Positions 1 through 12,323 of a stretch of DNA of 64,000 nucleotides are shown piece after piece. The stretch's first letter is position 1, and each line of letters begins with the position of its first letter. This DNA is from Xiphydria camelus (taxonomy: Eukaryota > Arthropoda > Insecta > Hymenoptera > Xiphydriidae): positions 19,896,138 through 19,960,137 of the forward strand of contig OY783196.1 of assembly GCA_963678675.1 (NCBI GenBank), in the 5' to 3' direction. Both the position numbers and the translations under genes were made by a program. The notes under the pieces are model-generated. The model worked only from the letters and a program-made list of their open reading frames with translations, was not told the DNA's origin and made no database searches.

Positions 1-3000
1 TTAATCGCTATAACCAAATTTATTAGTTGAAAGACATAATAGTTGAAGATTTAATTGAATATACCATTTTTTTTCTCACTACAGTACACTGATGCCTGTT
101 TTATGCTTAGGTCCTAACCTTAACTCAGTCCCAGATTTATCGGTTTCACGTTTACCTTTAATTTCGTGCAAGCTTTCCTCAAAGCGCATGCGCTACTTCA
201 TGTTTAGCATATCACAGTTAAAAGTTAGCAATTTTTCAGGGTTTAGTTAAGACTAGGGCTGACAGCCAATCACGAATGAGAGTTGCATTGGAATAGGGAA
301 GTCAGGACCTGAGCATAAACCAGGCATAAGTTGTACGTCAATTATGCAAACCGTACTGTGTTTAATTGCAAACGCGAGGTCGCGAATTACCCGCACCGTC
401 GCGAGCACGGATGACCGCGAATGCCGTCGTCTAATCGTAAGTCTCGGCATGTGTACCACGCGCGTGCGTGCAGGGCGCCATCGAACGCGCTCAACCCGTT
501 CGCGCTAATGACGCGGCGTTAACACCGTTTCGCGGATAATCGAAACCAAACAAAAGCGCATTTTCGGGTGTACTCGCGCGATCGAAACTTTTGTCGCGCT
601 CTCGCAGAATTTCCGGACCCAGCCGCACTCTCGCCGCTGATTTAATCGCGCTTTTTTGTCACGGCCTTCCGCGTTTAAAAGGAATTTTTAGCCGCCGAAT
701 CGAGCTGTGTTCGTGGTCCAATTTGTCGGAAACCGTTTCCCTTCCTTTTTTCTCCCGCGGATACCAACGCTCCCGTCCCTCGCCTTTCCCCTTTGCGTAT
801 AGCGTCACCCGTGCTTTTGTGCCCCGCCGGATACGTACGTGTGACGCGTTGAACGTCGCGTCGTCCGTTACCTGCGCTTTTAATCTTCGCGTTTCAACTT
901 TAACTACGCGCGACGAGACAGTCACTTCGGTGCGATTATCCGTCGAGAAGATATCGCGCATAATTATTACGTGTATATAATACGATGACGCGATGACAAT
1001 TGCGTTAACTCGAAACCAATTATCCGCACGTGTATTTTATTCGCTTCAATTCTCCTTTCCGTCATGGTATTCATTCCGCACAGAGGCTCGCGGCGCGCAA
1101 TTTATTTCAAGCGATTTTCCTCGCTCCTGCGTTAACGAGCATCTCGCTTTCATTTCGCGTCGCGCTCTCGTCTCGCGTGCAGTGACACTTACCGACGATC
1201 ATCCGACGAGGAAATGACACGCGGTTAATACGTCAACGCGGCGATCACGGAACCGATACGCCAGCGGCGAGCCGAAGCTGCGACTCCCCGCGTGTCTTCT
1301 TCGGCTCGTCGAGTAGGTACCAACGAGGCGGACCGATTATGTCATTTATCTCTGGCGACTTTCCGTACTCCGCGGCGCGCGGTCGACAAAACACCGTCCG
1401 CAAGAAATCTCAACGTCGGAGTGCGTGCTGCAGTGCCGCGCTTCAACTCGCCTGGCAACCGATGCAAGGAGAGAGAGAGAGAGAGAGAGAGAGAGTGAGC
1501 GAGCCCGTTCTCTCCCTGTGCTATTTACGCGCCCCTCCAAGCGCGGAATCGCCGGCCAGGACGGACCGCGTTGACTGCAGCGCATATGTCCTTTTGTGGC
1601 ACGCATGAATACTCATTTTTCGAAGCTCGTTTCATCTCCTTCGCTCCCTCGCTTTGATTCGCGCGGGATTTTCTCGTCATTTGTGTGACGTGGCAAGGTA
1701 TGTAGTGAGAAAATAATGTACCGGTCAAATATTTGTCTCGTCGTTTTTATGGATGACGTTTAATGGCGTTCTTTTCGCCGTGTAACAAATGTAGGAAACG
1801 ACATTCCACAGTATTTCTCTATCGCAATCCCGTCGTGTCTTCGGGCGGTGTATAATTTTAATCGAAAATTAGCATATCATCTTTTACCCGAATTCCCCAA
1901 CAACGAACTAACCGAGCAATTAATTAGTCGTATCGTCAAACTCTGTCTCCGGTTGGGAAAGAAACTAACGTACAAAGAGCCAACCGTTTCTCGCGTCACA
2001 TTCAAGCGAGAAGCCTAGAACCTGTTCGCCCAAGAGGAAGAGCCACGTCGGGCATTTTCCTTTATCATCGTCAGCGTTCGCACGAACGATGACGACACGT
2101 CTCGAGCGCCAGTTATTGTCCTCTCGATCAAGCGCACGACCAGCTGTTGGACGAAAACGGTCGGACAGAGTCATTCGAGCAGGTGAAGGTGGAAGAGTCG
2201 GAGGACGTACCGAGGGACGCGCGTGTTTAAATGGTCAGCGCGATTCACATCTCACGACTCTCCAAACACCTGAGCCACTCGTGGAGGAAGAAGGCATTAG
2301 TCACGCATAAAAGGAAGGGCTACCGAACCACTCGTTGCGCGCGCGCGCGCTCTTCTGGGTATGCCCGCGCTCGAGGATCGTACAAAGGATCCTCCGAGCA
2401 AAGCCGGAACGCAGTTCGAAGTTCGAGATAACGATGAAACGACGGAGGATGGGGTAAAGAGAGATCGGAAGAGGAATATCGCGGGGGAGATTCTTTTGCG
2501 GGTTATTTTGCTCTTTTAGCGTCACTGAGGGATAGAGGGAGACGCCCGACTGACTTCGTTCTCGAGCAGACGATTTTAACGATCGTGCAGTCACCTGAAA
2601 AATTGTAGATAGCTGCACGATGTAAAGATATCGCGCGCCACGAGGTTTAGCGTTGGGCGTAAGGATGTTCCGTGCGAGAATCGATCTCTGACGTTCGATG
2701 ATTTACGGGTCGTATTGTCGTTCGGTTCTTCGCGAGACGCAGCGAAAATTTCAATGGAGCAATTTTGTTTAATTCAATATCAAACTGGTGAGATCGACTC
2801 GTTAGTAAAGTGAATCGAAATCGTTTAGTCGAAATAAGAATCGGAGCTGCGCCGCTGCACCCTCCCGCAACAACGAAGCAATCTCGGAAAGCGGCATGGA
2901 AAAGGGTCGCGTGCGAATCGCTGGGCCACCTATTCAAGGGTTAATGCCTTCTTCCGAGGCGGCTTTCCAACTCGATGCGGTGACTGAAGACCGTTTTACT

Positions 3001-4781
3001 TCCCTCTCGACTTTCCTGGTATACTCCGGTGAAAGATTCAGGACTGGGGCGATTTCGAAGTTATTCGCGTCGTTTAAATAAGGGCCAACTTTTACCGTGA
3101 CGGTTTGACAGCCCTTTTCAATTATTTATTCCCGCAGTCGCTTTTAATTATTCAAGTGCCGTTTTTAGCGTCAACGATCGACCGAGGCCGAACGGTGAGA
3201 CGATTTCGATCGAGCGAATAGATTTAGAAATTGCGCTTCTATATCGAGAATGTATTTAATTTATCGTCAAAGTAGATCTGTCGCAATCTTCGAGAAAGAC
3301 ATTGTCACTCGGAAACCTATCGGTAATCAATAGCCTGGGGCGGCAGCGAATCCGGGAGGGCGGTCAGGTCGTTCTGATTAAATCTTCCATGTAGATCAAT
3401 CTCGCGCTCCTACCTGCATACGTATGCTTCCATACGATATACGCGGTTGATATCATACCTCGCCTAAATTCGAAATCGCCCTTTCACTGCACCTGCTGTT
3501 AATTTGCCCCGCGGATATCAATCTAATTCTCGGTAACCTTCGGCTTGAACAGACTCGAGTCCCTCGTCGGCAGGACATCATTAATTAGGCTATTGATGCG
3601 CCCGAGCACTTCCTGTGCTGTACTCGTGCGTTTGATTCTGCCTCCCCCCTCTCGGTCTATACTTTCGCTCAGCTTTGAATTCGAGATGATCCATTGTTCG
3701 GCCGGATAATAGAAAATGGATAAACCTGCCGCGGACTTGGGGTACTTTATTTTAATCGGATGAATTAGAAGAAAAGGCGACGTCATCCTCTCCGTTTAAC
3801 TTGAGATCCAGAAGTTTGATGAAGCTGTACCGATGACAATACCGATGAAATGTCCCAATTAGGAGGCGATAAATTGTTGTGAAAAATTGTGGAACTTTTC
3901 ACGGTCCTCGAATTGGTACATTACGTTCGATCCTAATTGTTATATTCGTCAGTAAAAGCGAAGGAGGAAAAGAAGGAACGATTGAACATTCGCGAAGGGA
4001 GCACCAATTCGATCGTCTGTAACTACTCTCCCTAATCATGAGAGCGTAATAATGACGAAATGGCAGATTATCGGAGCTAAATCAAGAAACGTTTGTATCG
4101 CCTTTCTTCCGTCCCGTAAATTTAGCGTTGCGCGAGCGTCGCGAGATTTTTAAATTTATAATGAACATTTACACGACGACTACGCGAACTCCCCAATTAA
4201 AAAAGTGACGCGTGGCCGGGCAGATATGGCGCGCGATTTTTTTTTTGTTATCACTGGAAATAATCAAGTAACTCAAATTAATTAATTTAAATAATTCATG
4301 AATCGCGTATAAATCACGCATTCATTTGAATAAATACACGTTCGGCCCAGTTCACAATTTTTTCTCTTGATTAGCTATTCATTCCACGAAGTGGTTTCGA
4401 CGAGCGGGTCACACCACGCGCCCACCCCTCTACACTCTCTTTCACCCACCACACCAAAACAGTCCCGTTCATCTCCCACGCTCCGCATTTGTCTCTAACC
4501 GTGACATTTTGATATTTGAGATGACCGATGAAGTGAAACGCGAATAAATGTGACTACAATTCGACCAACATTTTTAATAGCCGCATTATTTTTCGTTATC
4601 TCGTTCGACGATCAAATAATTACGAGCAATCACGAGCAAACAAAATTAGGGTATTCGATGATGGAAGGGCTGGTGTGATCTTCAACTCTTTATTTGTTTA
4701 TCGCATAAATAATGACGAACAAACGATCTACATTGAAAAATATTTGGATTTCAAGGAGAGAGGGGCTAGTTTCACGGAGCG
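1..4781. other. No gene recognised; GC-rich then AT-rich single-copy sequence
   Basis: I see no exon, RNA gene or complete mobile element here. Bases 400-1,700 are CpG-rich and throw up chance open frames on both strands that are rich in Arg and Ser with no domain pattern. A (GA)n microsatellite lies at about 1,469 and a short (GC)n tract at about 2,336. From about 3,800 the sequence becomes AT-richer. The first 60 bases weakly resemble the reverse complement of MITE family A, too weakly to call. Confidence 0.6.
1469..1496. repeat. (GA)n microsatellite
   Basis: About 14 uninterrupted GA dinucleotides, read directly. Similar tracts recur at 27,914, 49,957 and 63,345, with (CT)n versions at 33,472, 35,245 and 60,945. 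Confidence 0.95.
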
Positions 4782-5037
4782 TACACTGAGAAAAATTACC
4801 TGGTCAATTTTACCAAAATTCTGGAAACCATAACCAAACCGTTAGGTGAAATATGGATTCCCCATCTGTTTGGTTAGAGAGACTGACCATTTTTTCTGGT
4901 TAGAATAACTAGATATGTAGTTAGAATAACTAAACATGTAGTTAGAATGACTAGATATTTGATCGAACTTACTAGTATTTTGGTTAGAATATCTAAACTC
5001 ATTTAACCAGATGCGTTTTGTCATTCTAATCAAGTTA

Positions 5038-6307
5038 GGGGAGAGTTGCCTATATTGAATCGGTACCTAAACTGAACCTCTCCTGGCTGTAAATGAGCAT
5101 TTCCACGTCATCTATCAGTAGAAATTCAAACCATGAATTGATCTCTCGACCACCCTATCTAATGTATTGTTTCACGCTGATTCCAAAAATGGCAGATATA
5201 TTGACGATATCTCAAAGGAAATATAAGATATCGGTGATTTCATGTACCTACCCCAGAAAATTCTTTTTTTAACGGAAAATCATCGATATTTCAGTCTTTC
5301 TTTGAGATATCCTCGATATATCTATAATTTTCGTAATCAGCACAAAAAAATACATAAGATAGGATGGTCGAGAGTTCAATTTTTCTGCGAAAATCGAAAT
5401 CTCTGAAATCGATCTCTCGACTACCCTATCCGATTTATTTTTTCACGCTGATTCCGAAAATAGCAGATATATTTACGATATCTCAAAGGAAATATAAGAT
5501 ATTAGAGTGATTTCACGTACCAGGGGAAATAATTTTTTTTTCACGGAAAATCATCGATATTTCGGTCTTCCTTTGAGATTTCCTCAATATATTAATAATT
5601 TTCGTAATCAGCGCAAAAAAATACATAAGATAAGATGGTCGAGAGTTCGATTCCAGAGATTTCGATTTTTGTCAAAATCTTAAGGTAGGTATTTGCCTTA
5701 ACATTTTTACAATTTTTTGCGAAAATTGAAATCTTTGAAATCGATCTCTCGACCACCCTATCCGATGTATTTTTTCACGCTGATTCCGAAAATTATGGTT
5801 ATGAGGTCCATATCTCAAAAGAAATGTGAGATATCAGCGATTTTATGTTCGGAAAAATTATTTTTTCATAAAAGAATCATGGATATCTTTGTGTTCCTTT
5901 GAGATTTCCTCAATATATTAATGATTTTCGTAATCAACGTGAAAACATACACAAGATAGGATGGTCGAGAGTTCGATTCCAGAGATTTCGATTTTTGTCA
6001 AAATCATAAGCGCTGATTCCAAAAATCATGCACTTATTGAGGAAATCCTAGGATCGCCGAGATATCGATGATTTTCCGTGAAAGAAAAAATTTCTCGTAC
6101 ACATAAAATCGTTAATATTTGATATTTCCTTTGAGATATAGTCAATATATAGGGTATATATGTATGTCAATAAGTGCATGATTTTTAGAATCAGCGCTTA
6201 AGATTTTGACAAAAATCAAAATCTCTGGAATCAGTAGAAATGCTCATTTACTTAAAATAGCCAGGAGGTTCAATTTAGGTACCGGTTCAATATAGGCAAC
6301 TCTCCCC
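5038..6307. mobile_element. Element Y, non-autonomous, 1,270 bp, nested in MITE A1
   Basis: The ends are inverted repeats: the left starts GGGGAGAGTTGCCTATATTG, and the right end is its reverse complement with a few mismatches over about 50 bp. TA lies on both sides (5,036-5,037 and 6,308-6,309). Removing Y with one TA restores the expected right end of MITE A. There is no credible open frame. The interior contains three related hairpin units at about 5,141, 5,411 and 5,742. Each begins with TCTCGAC-ACCCTAT and ends with its inverted counterpart ATGGTCGAGAG. Confidence 0.88.
5141..5975. repeat. Three tandem hairpin units inside element Y
   Basis: Units of about 235 bp start at about 5,141, 5,411 and 5,742, so spacing is roughly 270 and 330 bp. 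Each is an imperfect inverted repeat closed by TCTCGACCACCC at one end and GGATGGTCGAGA at the other. Each contains the pair GATATCTCAAAGGAAAT and its inverted form. Read directly; function unknown. Confidence 0.8.
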
Positions 6308-6323
6308 TATTTTTCTCAGTGTA

Positions 6324-8113
6324 ACATCCGCAAAATGGTGACTCGGTTGCACTATTTTCGCTCGGGTGAACTTTTAAGAATAAAATACGAATCTTTTTGC
6401 CTTGTGGCCGTATTGCCGATTTCGAGTGAAGAGTAGGGGACCATCTCGTTATCGCTCCCTGCACCCCCCTTCGTAATCGTTGGCTCGCCATTATCCCACA
6501 GCTGGCTGCTATACAGTCCCGCGCGGGACACGACGAACGCACTCGGCCAAATGTCTGCCGTCAGCGATACGCGCGCGGAATGTGTCACAAAACAGGACGA
6601 CGAGATGGAGCCAACCAACAAGACCGGGACGCGCTCGCGCGCGGTACCCAGTCCGAATCCAACGAACCCGAAACGCGATCTCCGAATCCGCCTTCACTGG
6701 AATGCTCTGCACTGGCGCTCCCCGCGGTATTTAAGACATAATACGGTTTCTTCCAACGCGTTTTAATTGCTTTCCCGATGCCGCGGTCACAGCGGTCGAA
6801 TCCTTGGACGAGACCGCAAAATATCGCGTGTGCTCCACCCCGCCGCGACATTCCGCCTGTCCGTTTTCTTCTCAACGCGACCGTTCGTTGTCCTCCTGGA
6901 GGAACACGCGACCGGTTTAATTGGCGAGGGTCGATCTTCTATTCATTGTCGACGATCGCCGCGGGCTCGAATCGAGTCTTTGTTGTTGTTGCATCCTTTC
7001 GTCCCGCGGGGAATGCAAATACAAGTACGATAGATATACGCTTCGTCCCGTTGCATTTTCTATCTTCGCGTTGCGTTTAGCTGCGGTAGTGTTTCGGTGC
7101 ATTCGGTGGAAGGTTCGGAGTACGCAGTTGGAGATTTTACGTGGGAATCGGTCCACTCATTTGTATATATTTAGATCAACTGTTTCTCTTTATGACGATT
7201 TAACATTAAGAATTGTAATACGAAGAAATTGTTAATTTTAAAATAGAAACATCGGAGGACTGATTTGAATGCAAAATTTTCAACTGTGTCAAGAAGATTG
7301 GAATAGAGGAAGAGGGGGAGAAGGTGGAATCGTAAATAGAACAAAGGATTGGCTGATCCAGATTATGTTTTACGCTAGGTGAATAGTGTTATAAGCTTCC
7401 ATCTTTTTGTTATTCGTCGAGAATTGCCGAGAACGACACTGCGCTGCATACAAAAGCGATCAGAGTACAGTCAGTGGTTCGGTCAACTGATTGTTATCTA
7501 CTAATGGAGCGTGTTATACTTTTTATGCATATAATTTTGTATCCTAATCACAATCGTGGGATATGAAAAACGTGACAATTTTTCTCACGCTCTTACAAGT
7601 ATTTCGCCACTGCTGCAAAGGGCGCACCGGTCCTACGCTCGATCCGATCGGATTCGATCAGGATCTGATCTGCTTTAGGAGTGAGATGTAAGCCCATTAA
7701 ATAGAATTAATAAGCTTTACTATGCACGCACCGGTCCGTGAAATACGATACTGGTCTGGTTGGTTCGTTAGGGCACAAGGGGACGCTTTGTGCGGCGTGT
7801 ACGCCTCAAGGCTCCTTCTCTCTATTCCTTCTTCTTTGTCGTACCCCTTTCCCCCTTCGCCCCTCCTCACCACGCGTTCATTGCAAAACAATTCTAGCAG
7901 CCGTTCGTAAGTTTTATTCCTTTATGCTCTCTTTATCAAGGGAATCACATTATGCTAAGGAGCCTCGCGCGTAATTGACCAAAGAAACGAGCAAGGATGA
8001 CTCTTGGCATTATCCTGGCAATGGCTTAAATTCGTGCACCGAAAATTCGCAGCCTCTGCAACTCGATTATATGGGAATTATACGCGTTGTAAAAAACGTA
8101 AACGATATACACA
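6324..8113. other. No gene recognised
   Basis: CpG-rich sequence at about 6,480-7,000 has overlapping chance frames on both strands. An AT-rich stretch follows at about 7,170-7,620. No repeat, RNA gene or splice-bounded frame could be supported. Confidence 0.55.
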
Positions 8114-8567
8114 CACTCAGAGGATAAATAATTGCTGATGCCAACAAATTTTGTTCTTTAATCAAAAAACATGATATAATTCCAAGATCAAGTTTTCTTC
8201 GTGCAAGAAAATATTTGATAGGCTCGAGTAATTGTTCTTTCCGCGCAGAAAGAATTTCTTGTTCCACAACAAAGGTATTCTTGAATCAAGAATATGATAC
8301 ACTGAAAAAAATATTTAGCTAATCCAGCTATATTTCTGGCTGCCTCAGACATTATTTGGTGACAACTAGAAAAATATTGCTGGCGTAGCAAGAATTCTTG
8401 CTATTGCGAAGAAAATTATCACTGCAATTACTATAATTTTCTAGTTGTGGCCAAATTTTTTTGAGTGTATTCTTTAACTGAGAATCTTTATTCTTAAAAA
8501 TTCGTAAGATCACGTGTTCTTGATTCGAGACATATTTTTTTGACACTAGCAATTATTTCTCTCAGTG
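8114..8567. mobile_element. MITE family D, copy 1, split by MITE W
   Basis: The right end reads TTATTTCTCTCAGTG followed by TA; the left end is a degenerate inverted match (CACTCAGAGGATAAATAATT). The interior matches the copy at 56,731-57,026, including the shared words TGATATAATTCCA and AGAATTTCTTGTTCC. MITE W interrupts it at 8,300-8,467. Confidence 0.8.
8300..8467. mobile_element. MITE W, 168 bp, nested in MITE D1
   Basis: It begins CACTGAAAAAAAT and ends ATTTTTTTGAGTG, with TA at 8,298-8,299 and 8,468-8,469. The family D copy at 56,731 lacks this stretch, which confirms the insertion. The interior has the inverted pair ACTAGAAAAAT / ATTTTCTAGTTG. Confidence 0.85.
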
Positions 8568-9693
8568 TAAAGAAGAGACCTCTTTAGAAATAATCTCCGT
8601 AAAAGTTCATCACGGATCATCGGGCACCGTCGACCCGTGGCGACGAGAGCGCGCGAACCATCGCACATATCGCGGACCCACCGTCGACCCTCGTCGTACG
8701 GCGTCGCGACATTTCGCCCCCCTCTCGGTCCCTTCTGCATTTTCAAATTTCGCATAGCGACTCCACACTTGCGGGCGCGTTCCTTTGAAAGTTTAATCGC
8801 GCGTACGCCCGTTTCTACGAGCAACGCGACCGCACGTGAAATTTTCACCATGGAATATTTGCGCCCGTCTCCGCGGCGATTCGAATCGCGCGAGCTACTG
8901 GACGCGCCGTGGACTCGACAATATTCGCGGCGCAAGGTGCGCGCCGCAGCCGGTTTTCGAGCTTTGACGCTGCTGGCTTCCAGTGGCTTCACATCGCCCG
9001 CCTCTGCTGCACTTTCGAATTACCTTCGGACCTGTGCATCACGTGCCATTCGAAGCTCGACCGTATCCCGGCTCCTCGCTTTTTGTCCACCGGCGGCGTT
9101 CATCTTCCGTAAATTTGCTTTATTGGATTTCCCGGTTTTTTTATTTGACGCCGCCGCCCGCGCCGGAGATTCTGCAATCCTTGCATTTACTCGAAGGTCG
9201 ATAGACGCTAGTCCCCGGGTATTATACGGAGGCGAGAAAAACGTCGTGCCTATGGAAATTTATGGCGCGGTAGATTCCGCGCGCGGCGGCTGAGGAGGGG
9301 GCTCCCTTTCGCGCGGGATTTATTATATCTACCGCGGGAAATCGTTTAATCTGATAGATTAAAAGTTTTCGACTGGGAAATACGAGACGCCGGTATAGGT
9401 AAAAAGGACGCCGAGCTCGCCGGCGCCGGCGACGATCGTGTTACGCGAGACGGTGGGTTGCGCGTGAGAGACAAACGATCCCCTTCTGTCGATATTACGT
9501 CGATTCTTCTTGTCGCGGCGCGTGACACGGATGCTTCGATCCTTTCGGTGATTTCGAGAACCGGCGAATCGACGAACCTGCACGCAGAAAAGTTTGCGGG
9601 TAACCTCTCGCACAATCCATGTGGTAAGATTAAACTATTGCGGCATATGTGTGACGTTCGGTATCATTAATGTGTCGACATTTACCATATAAA
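8568..9693. other. GC-rich stretch, no gene recognised
   Basis: CpG-rich sequence. A 218-codon open frame at 8,637-9,293 (+) overlaps a 148-codon frame on the other strand. Both are rich in Arg, Ser and Ala with no domain, signal peptide or splice context, as expected by chance here. Confidence 0.5.
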
Positions 9694-9695
9694 TA

Positions 9696-10172
9696 TGGTA
9701 AAACTCGTTTAAGGTACGAATCAAGGAACCGAGGGAATTTCGTATCTTAAGCGGGATCATATCTTATCCGGATTTCATAGATTTTCGCCTAATAGTACAT
9801 AAGAGGCCAGTGCATATTGTGTATCAATGTGTTTTAACTATTTTTGACTCTTATGTGTTAGCTATTTCTAATAGTTTTTAATTATTCTAAAAAATATGAA
9901 TTCATTATTATAAAATAAAGAGTAATTGTGTATTTTTTTTTACAAAATGTGTCCCTCTCCTGTCCTTTCTTTCTTAAAGGGACGTGGTAAATGGACTGCA
10001 CAGACACTGTTTCGTATATTAAACGGGACTTTTCAACATCAAAAGGGACCAATTTTCTTCGTATATTAAGCGGTATCGTATCTTACTCGTACGTACCTTA
10101 AGCGGGTATTTTTCAAGGGGCCAAAGAAAATTCGTATCTTTTAAGCGGGAGTGTCTTAAACGAGTTTTACTG
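9696..10172. mobile_element. Element F, non-autonomous, 477 bp
   Basis: Inverted ends share GTAAAACTCGTTTAAG; the right end reads CTTAAACGAGTTTTACTG. TA lies on both sides (9,694-9,695 and 10,173-10,174). Inside, GTATCTTAAGCGGGA-type words recur near both ends. A CAGTAAAAC-type end with a TA duplication is reminiscent of pogo/Tigger-type elements (inference). No coding frame. Confidence 0.8.
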
Positions 10173-11278
10173 TATTGTCACATTTACGTCAATCAATAAT
10201 TCAATCCTATCACATGGATTGTGGAACTGGTTACCACAAACTTTTTCCCGTGTACGATCGACCATTTCGAGTAAAAGCCCCATATATTCGCAATCGGCTC
10301 TGTTGGATTCGGTTATACAATTGGTTCCCCGTCACAATTAACCTTTCCTAGGCAATTCTGGCATCGTGGGCGATCCCATGTCGACCACCGTCTCTATACC
10401 GACTTATAGACGCTTCGGGATACTCACATATGATGCGTGGGCGAGAACTGCTAAATTAGAGGAGAATATCTCTGCCGATTTAACTCACCTCTCGAATCTC
10501 TTGCTCTTTGAAGCGCGCGCCCGATAAGTTCACATACATAGAACTCAACGAACAGACATATAGAGATTCGAGTATCTCTCAGTTTATTTCACGCCTTTAT
10601 GACGAAGTTTCATCAAGAGCGTTTAATTAACGTTACTGATCCACCCGCGACGGGCAGTGAAACTTTAATCAGCTGTTTAGGCAAGCGGGACGATTGCTTC
10701 CGAAGGAATTCGAGTAGTCCCCGACAATGCCGGGAGCTTTTAAACCGCCTCGACAACGCGCTATACCATAAGTTGCTATCTGTACCGAGGAGTAGGGGAG
10801 GGGGGTAACAATAACTCGAGTTTCACATCTGGTTGTTTTGCATACTCGAATAATCGGGTACTGCTCAACCGGCGGGTCCTCTTTATCTATTCGGTCGAGT
10901 GCTCGGGCCAGCGAGCATTTGGCAGGTTACCAAAAATTTCACGGCTCCGCGACAAACTCGTCTTATACTTACTCTTTTTTTCTCCCCCCTACCGTGGATT
11001 CTCTCGATGCCCCACCACGGTTGACTGCTACAGGCGGACGTTAAGTTTGCCATTCTCGGGGATAGAAATTTTTTGTCCTTCCTCTCCACCGCCTCTCTTT
11101 CTCTCCGTCTCTCGGAGAATTGACGGTCGAGAGAAGAGGCGATTCTAGGAACTGGTTCGTAATAATGGAAATAACGAACTGCGTTCGATTTCCTTTTTCT
11201 TTCCCCATATGAACTATGGAGGAGTTACTGAGCCGTGCGATCATAATCGCAGCCGGGACCATAAAAGTGAGGGATTTC

Positions 11279-11333
11279 GACCAATCGCATATTCTCTCAA
11301 TTACATATACAGCTGGGGAATATGCGATTGGTC
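11279..11333. repeat. Perfect 16-bp inverted repeat (hairpin)
   Basis: Arms GACCAATCGCATATTC (11,279-11,294) and its exact reverse complement (11,318-11,333) are separated by 23 bases. It may be a very small foldback element. A T-rich tract and GCAG|GTATTA follow immediately. Confidence 0.85.
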
Positions 11334-11975
11334 AGTTTTTTTTTGCAGGTATTAAAACAAATTTGAAACTACTAAATCGTTAAACTCTTATCGCGGAGGT
11401 CACAAAATAATCGTTTGACAATTACGATGCAGTCTTAACTTGAAACTGACTGGAAAATAATTATAAAATAATTCAAGACACTCTAAAGAATGATCGACGT
11501 GTTTGGAAAACAGCAAGCCTCCTTAAGCGCCTCCACGTATGCGCATCGGGGCACGTTGCATCACGTCCCATGTTGCAATTAACTCCGATCAACCCCGCTC
11601 CGCGCTTTCATCCCTTCCGACGGAGACCGATACCTCCCGCGGCGTGCCCGTCGAATTCACACGAAGCGCTGCGACGACTGCGTGGAGTTCTTCCCGGGTC
11701 ACACACACGCGCGCGCGGAGGTCCTCGCAGCCTCGTCAGAAGCCAATTAATATTACTTTAATACTCGTCGCGTGGCGCTTTTGTAATGCCGTATAAGCAC
11801 GACGAGGGCTGTCAATCTCATCCCGCGACCCTAGGATCCCCGCTTGCCACCGTGAACCTCACTCCCCATTCCGCCCACCGTTCCATCTGCACGGAAGAGA
11901 GTATATCCCTCTCTATCCCTGCGGCGCGGCGCACAACCCCGCGGCAAGTGCCGGGCGGGCCGGCTGGCTTTTTAT

Positions 11976-12000
11976 CCTAACCCTAACCTAACTCTAACCT
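11976..12000 (-). repeat. Short degenerate telomere-like repeat (TTAGG)n
   Basis: Successive CCTAA, CCCTAA, CCTAA and CTCTAA units occupy 25 bases. CCTAA is the complement of the insect telomere repeat TTAGG. At this length it could be an interstitial telomeric patch from repair or simple chance. Confidence 0.4.
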
Positions 12001-12193
12001 CGCCACCCCGCTGCGTCTATCGTGGGGGATGGTTTCCCGACAATATGTGAAATGAACCGCGGCTGCTCTAGTTTTCCGTCGCTGGCATCGGGCCCACGCG
12101 ATCGCATGCGTCGTTTCGGATCAAAGCGACGAATGCTGTGCTCGGTTCGTACATGGAGAGAGGAATGTATTAATCATTGTTATACTAGCTAAT

Positions 12194-12310
12194 AGATTTG
12201 ACATTTTGGGGAAGGTATTCTGTTCATTGCTTTACTGTATGATAACAATTGACAACTGCTGTCATACAGTAAAGCGGCGCGCGCAGTACTTTCCCCAAAA
12301 TGTTAAATCT
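12194..12310. mobile_element. Foldback element N
   Basis: Arms of about 24 bp, AGATTTGACATTTTGGGGAA at left and TTCCCCAAAATGTTAAATCT at right, face each other with one mismatch. A second inner inverted pair (TTTACTGTATGA / TCATACAGTAAA) is also present. It probably is a small palindromic MITE; the target duplication is not clear. Confidence 0.75.
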
Positions 12311-12323
12311 GTAATTTAGAGAA

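Larger units (their letters stand above)
4784..6321. mobile_element. MITE family A, copy 1, split by element Y
   Basis: The left part (4,784-5,037) and right part (6,308-6,321) together make a copy of about 266 bp. It begins CACTGAGAAAAAT, ends ATTTTTCTCAGTG, and is flanked by TA on both sides (4,782-4,783 and 6,322-6,323). The interior carries repeated GGTTAGAATAACTA-like segments shared with the copies at 28,267, 38,378 and 50,212. It has no coding capacity. The TA duplication and short inverted ends suggest mobilisation by a Tc1/mariner-superfamily transposase (inference). Element Y interrupts it at a TA near its right end. Confidence 0.88.
10175..12189. other. No gene recognised
   Basis: Mixed sequence with no supportable exon. 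It holds a perfect 16-bp inverted repeat at 11,279-11,333 and a CCTAA-like run at 11,976-12,000. The short frames at 11,539-11,980 are Pro/Thr/Arg-rich chance frames. Confidence 0.55.

Noticed and set aside
1..60. Possible reverse-oriented family A MITE fragment
   Set aside because: Only scattered resemblance (AACCAAATTTATTAGTTG); no end and no alignment over a useful length.
8637..9293. 218-codon open frame on the plus strand
   Set aside because: Same bias as above and overlapped by a 148-codon frame on the opposite strand; no splice context or motif.
11335..11355. T-rich tract plus GCAG|GTATTA as a third ratchet site
   Set aside because: GTATTA is a weak donor, the upstream part lies in a hairpin, and there is no RS-exon-like second donor resembling sites A and B.
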